Origin: Clytia hemisphaerica
Lineage: Eukaryota > Cnidaria > Hydrozoa > Leptothecata > Clytiidae
Direction: 5' to 3'
Assembly: GCA_902728285.1 (NCBI GenBank)
Contig: CACVBU010000671.1
Location: forward strand, 1 to 64,000
Length of the DNA stretch: 64,000 nucleotides
The translations under genes and the position numbers were made by a program. Numbering within the stretch: position 1 is the stretch's first letter; the number at the start of each line of letters is the position of its first letter. The notes under the pieces are model-generated. The model did not search any database, was not told where the DNA came from, and saw nothing but the letters and a program-made list of their open reading frames with translations. This document shows, piece by piece, positions 57,001 through 64,000 of this stretch.

Positions 57001-59569
57001 TGTATCCAGCGGTTTCTCTGGTGTCTACTTCGAAAAGATCATCAAGGGAACACCCATTTCAATGTGGATGAGAAATCTACAGCTAGGTATATCTATCATT
57101 ATTCTAACAAACAAAAAGTAAAATGAACAGTTTTTTTTATTTTACGATATTTAGTTCTCTTTCAGAACTTCATCAGATATGAGTAATTTACGAATGCTTA
57201 CTCATTTTAAAATGTTACCGAAGGAATGATGCGAAACTAAAACTATTATAAGGCAGGGAAATAAAAAACTAATGACCAAAAGTAGGAATCGTACCGGGAA
57301 TAAAATAGGTTAAAAGCGATTTGAAATTGTGGTGCGTAGCTATAGAAACCGTTGACTCTCGCTTATTCGAGCTCCGACGGGAATCTTTCTTTTTTCTCGA
57401 ATTACAGAGAGATTTGAATTATAGAAAGATTAGGATAATGGAAGTTCAAATAAGCGAGATTATATTGTAAATATGTAGTTTGAATTTTCTTATATTTTCA
57501 AGTCATATTTTGTTTGAATTTCAACAATAGGCTCTTCCAGAAAATGTCCGTACATTGGGGTGGAGGATAAAGTGTCCGGGGGGGGGGTAGTGAAAAATCT
57601 ACAAAATTTGCTTTGTCCGGGGGGGGGTAAACTTGCTCTGTTTGGGGGTAATTTTTATTGTCCATGGGGTCAACTAATGCTTGTTCGGGGGTTAGACCTG
57701 CTGTCTTGGGGGTCAAAAGTCACAATGTGAGTGCAAGATAGGTAGTCTGGGGGGGGGGGTAAATTTCCAAAAAATGTTATATCCTCCACCTTCATATTAA
57801 TTCTTTTCTGGAAAAGCCTAATACGAGGTTCGCTAAATCTTCAATGGCATTCTCAAATCAAACTCTTCTTCTTTATTTCTCCAGAACCAGATAAAAAATG
57901 TTTTTACACCACTATGAATCGAATCTTTATGCCCGTATATAAGTTGCTGATTTTTAAAACCTCATCAAAAGTTTTTTTCCATATTTATTGTATCACTATT
58001 TTTAAGTATTTTGAAAAATTTTTTATTTCATTTCTGTTGCAGCATTTTTCAGTATCATAATAGCGATAATTGGCATCATATACAACGACTTGTCAACCAT
58101 CATGGATAGTGGATTCTTCCAAGGATACCATACGGTCACGTGGGTGGTCATCTGTTCACAGGTATCTACTTAAAGCCCTTTTTACACCTGGCTTTTTATG
58201 AGCTACAACCATAGATTTATAAAACCCGAAGGGATAGATGGCGTACTTTTGCTGAAAAGTGTGCCGTAGTTAGGTAGGAAATTCTACCTAGGTCACGTGA
58301 CATTACAGAAGAATTTCAACACTTGACCAATCAGAAGCTTCGCGGGCTTTCGAAAAGAATAACAGCAATATTTTTTGCGATATTCACTTTTTTTGCTTGT
58401 AAGAGCTTAAAGTACGACATTATAAATATGTGGCTACAACAAGTAAAAATATATTTTTCCTAACTTGAATTGTGGTCATCTGCTCACAGTTAATTACTAA
58501 AGTCATGTTTACACTTGTTTTTTATGCCAAAGTACCTAAGTTCTGAATTGACAGCAAACTTTATAAAAAATGTTTTGGTTGGAGTGTACCCAAAGCTGCC
58601 AGCAATGGCGTCACTTTTTACTCTCGAATTCTCCTCATAGTGCTCGTCTTGGCTGATGTGGTTTACTTGGAAGAGAAAGTGTTTGGTGATTGGCCGTATT
58701 TTGGCTTAACCCTTAGACCACGAGGGACGCGTATATGCGTCCAATACAAGCCAAAATACTGAGTCTCAGATTTGAGGTCATAGCTCCTGACCACTTAATT
58801 ACACATAGATGCTTTTAGAAAGAGTATAAGAATAGCTTTCTAATGGTACCAAAACCATCTTCTAAATCAAAAGCTACAAGTTTTTATGGCTTTTTATGGC
58901 ACTTTAAAGTTTTTGAGTTTCAAAGAAAAGATTTAGAAAAATTTCGTGCACCAAGGGTTAATTTAGACAATTTCTTTCATCCGAAATATTTCTTTTTACT
59001 TTCAGGGTGTTGGCGGGTTGATCATTGGGGCGGTTGTGAAATACGCAGACAACATTCTGAAAGGTTTCGCCACCTCCATCTCCATCGTCGTCTCTTCATT
59101 GCTATCTTACTACATTCTAGACGATTTCACACCTTCCTTGTAAGTATTACTACGTTTTTGTTGTCAGTTTCATTCGTGGGGTATGAATACCCTATATACT
59201 ATATATTGTATCTTTCTCCATGCTATACTTTTTCCCTCGGAATTTCGGAAAGGATTTGCCATTTTTATAAAGAATCACGGTCTTCCCACGAAGAGGGGGG
59301 TACTCTTTCATTTTCGCCGAATTTTTTTACTCAAACACAGCTATTTACTGTTTCCCGCCCAAACTCTGTATCAGGCATACTGTCCTAACTGCGAAATATC
59401 ATTGAGCCATATTTGATAACTATTGATTATAGGATAACTAATCAAATGTATTATGTTAGCTAGACACCTGTTATAATATACAATATTTTTCTCCTATTTT
59501 TTCAGATTCTTCGTTATTGGTTCGACATTTGTTTTGGTTTCTACCTATTTGTACAGTTTACCCGCTTAA
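54080..59569 (+). CDS. SLC35A2/A3-type nucleotide-sugar transporter, six exons (5' end open)
   Basis: Exons 54080-54435, 56008-56130, 56915-57086, 58043-58161, 59006-59139 and 59506-59569, all with AG/GT borders and matching phases (0, 0, 1, 0, 2 at the five introns). The 54080 acceptor needs a phase-1 donor upstream, so at least one earlier exon exists. About 321 residues: [20 protein letters not shown] (membrane segment 1), [143 protein letters not shown] and the C-terminal YLYSLPA stop. The phrases [19 protein letters not shown] and [13 protein letters not shown] are hallmarks of Golgi UDP-galactose / UDP-GlcNAc transporters, which exchange the UDP-sugar for UMP across the Golgi membrane; which sugar is used cannot be decided. 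About ten membrane segments. Introns carry several MITEs. Confidence 0.93.
54666..55119. mobile_element. G-rich MITE, CATAGTATG ends, in intron
   Basis: CATAGTATGAACCCCCCC and CCCCTCTGCACACTATG are the ends; inverted relative of 52093-52486. Holds long G runs (for example ten at about 54703, nine at 54781, ten at 55068). Confidence 0.8.
55185..55849. mobile_element. hAT-type MITE with 8-bp duplication ATAGAAAT, in intron
   Basis: CAGAGGAATGTAAAGAGATG and its inverse CATCTCTTTACATTCCTCTG are the ends; ATAGAAAT at 55177-55184 and 55850-55857. CAGAGG-type ends and 8-bp duplications are usual for hAT elements. Non-coding. Confidence 0.9.
57530..57818. mobile_element. G-rich MITE with TA duplication, in intron
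   Basis: GGCTCTTCCAGAAAATG and TTTTCTGGAAAAGCC ends, flanked by TA (57528-57529 and 57819-57820). Inside are several runs of seven to nine G. Confidence 0.8.
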
Positions 59570-59986
59570 TAGAAATGTATGAAAACAAGAGGGTGTTTTG
59601 GATAGGAATAGAGATGACTGCACTATTCTAATGCAAGAGCAAGCTTGTTAAAATTGTAGAAGGACTTCTATCTATCCATTCTGGTGAAAGTGATGTTCCT
59701 CCTGAGCAAATGAATATCGGTCAATTATTATGTCCATCTCCATCATAACCAATCAGCGAATCCATTGGAAGCAAACTTTCCGAACATATACCAACCAAAA
59801 GTCCGTCAAAGTGTACTTATCATTTTGATTAAAAGTTTAAATGACATTCACGTTGGTTCTATATTCCTTAGTTTTAGTTAGATCGGTTTTAAAATTATTC
59901 TTTCTTATTGTAGTTAGGTTTATGTTCTTTTTGGAAAATGCGTATTGTTTATTTAGTTTTAATTTTAGCTCCTCCGGAAATGCCTA

Positions 59987-60242
59987 CTCTTGTGTGCTTG
60001 ATTGTACGGCGGGGGGGGGGGGTGGAATAAGCAGGGGGTAGGTACTTCAGATAAAAGTCAACAAAATGGGGGGGTCATCATTAAGTGCTATTGAGCCTAT
60101 TTTGCTAAAAATACCTAGGAAAATGATGGTTTGTAGCCTAAAGGTCATAAAATAGGGGGGGGGGTTATTATAAAGTGATATGGGGGTGATTTTTTCCCAA
60201 AAATTTCAAAATTAATCCCCCCTACAATTAAGCACACAAGAG
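59987..60242. mobile_element. G-rich MITE, CTCTTGTGTGCTTGATTGTA ends
   Basis: The right end is the inverse TACAATTAAGCACACAAGAG. Runs of seven to twelve G inside. It lies about 420 bp after the transporter stop codon, possibly in or beyond its 3' UTR. Confidence 0.8.
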
Positions 60243-60635
60243 CATATTAGTTCATGGGTTAATTTGAGATGTTTTGGGCTACACAAGTTCACTGGATATC
60301 ACTAATATCACTACTGATTTTTTTACCCTTGCATTAGTGGAATTTCAAAGATTCTATTTTATCTGGATAGCCCGCCTCTTGGCACAGCCCTTATTTTCAA
60401 ATTGTTTTGTAATAATATTTATAGTATATTTTTTTGAAATGGATGTAAATTATAGTTTCACTGACCAAATAATTCCTTCTCAATAATATGAAATGAGAAA
60501 CGGTTTAAAAATTTTATCGGTTCATGTATTCTTCACATTCGAAAAAAGTTGGTCTATTTACAAGCAGTAAAAAATTGACATCTACAGTTAACAATGAGAG
60601 TTTTCAAAGATAAAATTGTTAAAGAGCTCAATATA
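60243..60635. other. Spacer
   Basis: No gene or element boundary recognised. Confidence 0.4.
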
Positions 60636-60823
60636 CCTTATTACACGAAAATAAGTAGACACATAGTTAACGGCCTTGAAATTAACACGCAAAAAATGAA
60701 CACGAATCTCACTTGCTTTTTCAAGGACACCACGACTGGTTTTAATTAAAAGGGGTTTTATTTAACCACGAAAATTCTTAAATCACGTTAATTACACATC
60801 TACTTATTTTCATGTAATAAGAT
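60636..60823. mobile_element. Palindromic MITE, about 190 bp
   Basis: CTTATTACACGAAAATAAGT and its inverse ACTTATTTTCATGTAATAAG; arms extend with AGA..CACA and TTAAC words. Confidence 0.75.
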
Positions 60824-61268
60824 AGAAAGCGTTGAAAAAAAATATCAATGTGCTTCGTAAAATAAAAAATTGAACTAGGCAGATTTTTTGGAAATTTTCA
60901 TTGTTTTTTTAGTCTTGAGGTAGAGAAATTGAGACACAATTCGTACGGGGGGGGGGGTTCGATGCGGGAAACTAATGAAAAATCTTGGCGTCTGAAATCT
61001 TTATCAAAACAAATAAAGAAATAAAGTGTTTATCTCGTCGACATTTAATTTCCTGCTTTAAGACTTTTTTTTGCTTTTAAAATTTCTTGAAAGCCTGTCT
61101 AGGTTTATTTTGCTAAGCATGAAAGGTATCAATCTGTTTATCAATTTTTTCACACGATGGGCTTAGTTTTTAGGCATTATGAGCCTCATGTTTCTTAAAA
61201 GTGTGTTTCTTAAAAAAAAGAAAAAAAAAAGCGTGTACACTCATTTAATCATCTACCATCCATCAGTC

Positions 61269-61373
61269 CTAAGATGAAATAATGCCTTCTTCCTTGGGCG
61301 GGTCATTGAAGAAGACGTTCTGCAGGGCGGTGCTGTTGTGATTCTTTTCTACGCCCTCTTCTTCTTCAGGGGT
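61269..61373 (-). CDS. Terminal coding exon of an unidentified minus-strand gene
   Basis: Acceptor CTATTTCAG is followed by 34 codons and a TAG stop: TPEEEEGVEKNHNSTALQNV, then FFNDPPKEEGIISS. Base composition is clearly richer in G+C than the surroundings, and the codons are well spread, as expected for real coding sequence. The peptide is acidic and soluble, like the cytosolic tail of a membrane protein. An AATAAA (inverted TTTATT near 61106) lies downstream. No upstream exon could be recognised between 61374 and 64000, so the rest of the gene is probably beyond the window or in short exons that I missed. Confidence 0.6.
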   Translation of the reverse strand, partial: TPEEEEGVEKNHNSTALQNVFFNDPPKEEGIISS

Positions 61374-61903
61374 CTGAAATAGAACGGAAATAATAAAGAA
61401 CTACCTCTAACTTCTCAAAAAGAATTTTCAAACTTCCTTGAGATAAAATGAAGAGTTGAGAGTCTTTGTTGGAACGGTCTCATCTGTACAGTATTGTGAT
61501 CTCTTTCACAATGTTCTGTATTCTTACATTTTTTGCCCCCGCAGGAGCGTAGCGACGAGGAGGCACTCATAGTTTCACGCATAGATATTGGACTGGAATC
61601 TCGAAATTTTGTTGCGTTTGTTTTGTCGCCCAAGCATCCCCGTAGTTAGTCTCTTCCGTAAATGTTCGGTTTTTTCTGGAGCGGTAGTATACATATTTTC
61701 ATATTACGTTATATGCTATTACCATTATTACATATTACAATTTTAGTTTTGATTTAGGTTTGAAAAGCTGAAGCGAGTGTTATAAATGCAAATCATAACA
61801 GTGTATGATATAACACAAATTATAATATTACTTGTGCAAATCAAAACAAACAAAATGGCAGACTGGTTATGATGATGATGAGCTGATTCATTGACTGGAA
61901 AAG
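61374..61903. other. Probable intron of the minus-strand gene or spacer
   Basis: No clear coding exon. A short minus-strand frame at 61415-61633 has no domain. Confidence 0.35.
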
Positions 61904-62530
61904 CATGAAAAACATTCCAAACTTATTCAAATTTACACATGAGCTGCATTTTATTATCATTTAATGAATTACAACATAAGTTTACTTGAAAAAATTCTCT
62001 GTTAGGTTTGAAAAATCCAGCCACCGACCGTTTAGAGCGATATATCCAAAATTGTCCATTTTCACGGGTTGCACCATGAAAAACATTCCAAACTTATTCA
62101 AATTTACACATGAGCTGTATTTTAGTATCCTTTAATGAGTTACAGCATAAGTTTATTTGAAAAAATTCTCTGTCAGGTTTGAAAAATTCAACCACCGACC
62201 GTTTTAGTTTAGAGTAATAAATCCAAAATTGACCATTTTCACGGGTAGCATCATGAAAAACATTCCAAACTTATTCAAATTTACACTTGAGCTGCATTTT
62301 AGTATCCTTTTTAATGAGTTACAGCATAAATTTACTTGAAAAAATTCTCTGTCAGGTTTAAAAAATCCAGCCACCGACCGTATAGAGCGATAAATCCAAA
62401 ACTGACCATCTTCACGGGTATCATCATGAAAAACATTCCAAACTTATATAAATTGACACATGAGCTGCATTTTATTATCATTTAATGAATTACAACATAA
62501 GTTTATTTGAAAAAAGTCTCTGTCAAGCTT
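61904..62530. repeat. Tandem repeat, about 174-bp unit, 3.6 copies
   Basis: CATGAAAAACATTCCAAACT starts at 61904, 62075, 62252 and 62425 (spacing 171, 177, 173). Units contain CCACCGACCGT and TTTCACGGGT. Confidence 0.92.
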
Positions 62531-62629
62531 GAAATATAAAACTCCAACATCCAAATGCTCCCACTTGCTCCCTGACCTGACTCCATCCATCTTGAAAACC
62601 TGAAAAAATACTTTGCTATAAAGAGAATG

Positions 62630-63232
62630 AAATTTGACTTTACTACCAATTCTATCCAATATAAGAGTAGCTCAAACATCGTGCGGGTAGGCGAGGCAAA
62701 AATTCTAAATCGGCCGCTGGTTTAGCCTGGACTACTGGACTTGTTAATCTATTGCGCGCACAGGCCCCGACAAAACCAAAATCTTTTCGTTCAGTTGCTT
62801 TTTAAAGGCCCACTTGCGCTGCGCGGCTGGGCCAACAAGAAGCCGGAACGGCGTGAAGGTCCAGCTGACGTGGCATAACCGAATGTCGTTCGATCGAGTC
62901 ACAACTACATTATCGAGTTCAAAGTTCCTTATAAACATGGTATTTACTCCAAACTCTACCCGGTGGCTAAAACCCTAACCAGGGGTTAACTCCCATCCCC
63001 AACCCTAGCCCTAACCCTACCTGAAACAACCCTTTAATCTAACCGGGAAATTTGACTCTACTACCAATTCAATCCAAAACATAGGTCAAACATCGCGCGG
63101 GTAGGCGGGGCAAAAATTCTAGATCGGTGGTTGGTTTAGCCTGGACTTGTTAATTTATTGCGCGCACAGGCCCCGACAAAGACAAAATCTTTTCGATCAG
63201 TTGCTTTTTTAGGTCCATTCTGCTGCGCGCTG
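62630..63232. repeat. Segmental tandem duplication, about 420-bp spacing
   Basis: The block from AAATTTGACTTTACTACC through ATTGCGCGCACAGGCCCCGAC to GTTGCTTTTT at 62630-62830 recurs with changes at 63045-63232. Between the copies is a short CCCTAACCCTAGCCCTAACCC-like stretch (62965-63020). Confidence 0.8.
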
Positions 63233-63500
63233 GATCAATTAAAAAATATCGAAAATTTTACTATAAAAATATGTAAGCGAAAATATTTCAATCAAATAAG
63301 TCCGTGAAACTAATAGAAAACCGGAAATGAACAATATATCACAGTGTTAAGATGTAGCAATCAGCATAAAAAAGACCAATTTACCAATTTTATTGGGTTC
63401 ATTTTACTGTCAGTTTTGATAACGATACCATCGGTATTTTGGCTGAAAAGATCTCCGTCAGTAGCTAAAAAAAGACAACCAGAGCAAAAATAATAAACTA

Positions 63501-63753
63501 CAGGGTGTCCCTAATTAAAGTATCGAGTTTGAACATGCGATTGAGTAGAAAAGTTTGTGTGTGTGTTATCGCTAAAATATAAGAACGTTCTCCATCACAC
63601 AGGCTTATTACAAAAGGTAGTTACAACGTATAAATTAATCGTAATGACAAAGAAAAAAGAGGGAGAGCTTAAAATACAATTTTGTGAACACGCACATAAA
63701 ACTTTCTACTCATAGTTGTGTTTCGACTCGATACTTTAATTAAGGACACCCTG
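63501..63753. mobile_element. Mariner-type MITE, 253 bp, TA duplication
   Basis: CAGGGTGTCCCTAATTAAAG and its inverse CTTTAATTAAGGACACCCTG at the ends; TA at 63499-63500 and 63754-63755. CAGGGTGTCC is a common Tc1/mariner end. Non-coding. Confidence 0.9.
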
Positions 63754-64000
63754 TACAACCCTAGAGGAAGTTTTTGTTATAGTACCTATTTAATAGCATT
63801 TTTGGGTAAAAATATTCCATTGAGAATTATGCTTGGGTGGGAGTGGGAGTAACAGATCACTCACTCAACCAAAAGACGTAAAAGAAAATTCTTTTCGAGA
63901 ATTTTACTTTGGTTTTAAAAGCTTTTGCGAGGTCACAGAATCGCGGAACTTTCTTTCGTAAATTTTAGGAAAAATTTATTACTACCCTGATAAACTTTTG

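Noticed and set aside
62965-63020. CCCTAA-like telomeric sequence
   Set aside because: Only a few degenerate units within a duplicated ordinary sequence; not a telomere or clear interstitial telomeric array.
1-64000. CRISPR array, operons, ribosome binding sites or bacterial features
   Set aside because: Introns, polyadenylation signals and metazoan transposons show eukaryotic DNA; the regular repeats seen are satellites or element arms without spacer structure.

Overview
The window looks like nuclear DNA of an invertebrate animal. It is AT-rich, and its genes are split by GT-AG introns. It carries a BEL/Pao retrotransposon, a Penelope-like element, a LINE remnant, tRNA-derived SINEs and a very dense set of non-coding inverted-repeat elements. 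A PAN/Apple + EGF + F5/8C (fucolectin-like) secreted protein architecture would suit a cnidarian, but the species cannot be fixed from the sequence alone.

Host genes are few. (1) On the minus strand, 25283 to 22221, a three-exon gene encodes a predicted secreted PAN-EGF-F5/8C protein of about 292 residues; all splice phases agree. (2) On the plus strand, 54080 to 59569, six exons encode the conserved body of a nucleotide-sugar transporter of the SLC35A2/A3 type (UDP-galactose or UDP-GlcNAc, Golgi). A phase-compatible candidate first exon lies about 8 kb upstream at 45749-46049. (3) On the minus strand, 61269-61373 looks like the last coding exon of a gene whose other exons were not found. No rRNA gene, functional tRNA gene or CRISPR array was seen.

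Region by region. 1-20 kb is a graveyard of mobile DNA: a LINE fragment (0.6-1.7 kb); a 1-kb foldback (2.2-3.2 kb); duplicated remnants of an intron-containing multi-ORF element on the minus strand (coiled-coil ORF, transposase-like ORF, C2H2 finger ORF) at 3.9-4.8, 6.7-8.8 and 14-19.7 kb; a minisatellite-bearing TIR element (9.3-10.4 kb); and a Penelope-like element (11.2-13.9 kb) split by a TIR insertion with 479-bp tandem repeats. 21-26 kb holds the PAN-EGF-F5/8C gene, whose second intron has collected a TTAA-flanked MITE and a SINE split by a foldback. 26.4-34.5 kb is a young BEL/Pao element with 5-bp target duplications; its two LTRs are almost identical except that the 3' LTR carries 1037 bp absent from the 5' LTR. 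35-38 kb holds MITEs, including one Harbinger-type MITE nested inside another. 38.8-45.7 kb is a roughly 6.9-kb giant foldback whose arms are arrays of 188-bp repeats in opposite orientation. 46-60 kb is the transporter locus, with introns full of MITEs, several with long G runs. 60-64 kb holds more MITEs and tandem repeats.

The most informative feature of the window is how much of its transposition history can be read directly: empty versus filled sites, TTAA, TA, TTA, 5-, 6-, 8- and 10-bp target duplications, and up to two levels of nesting.
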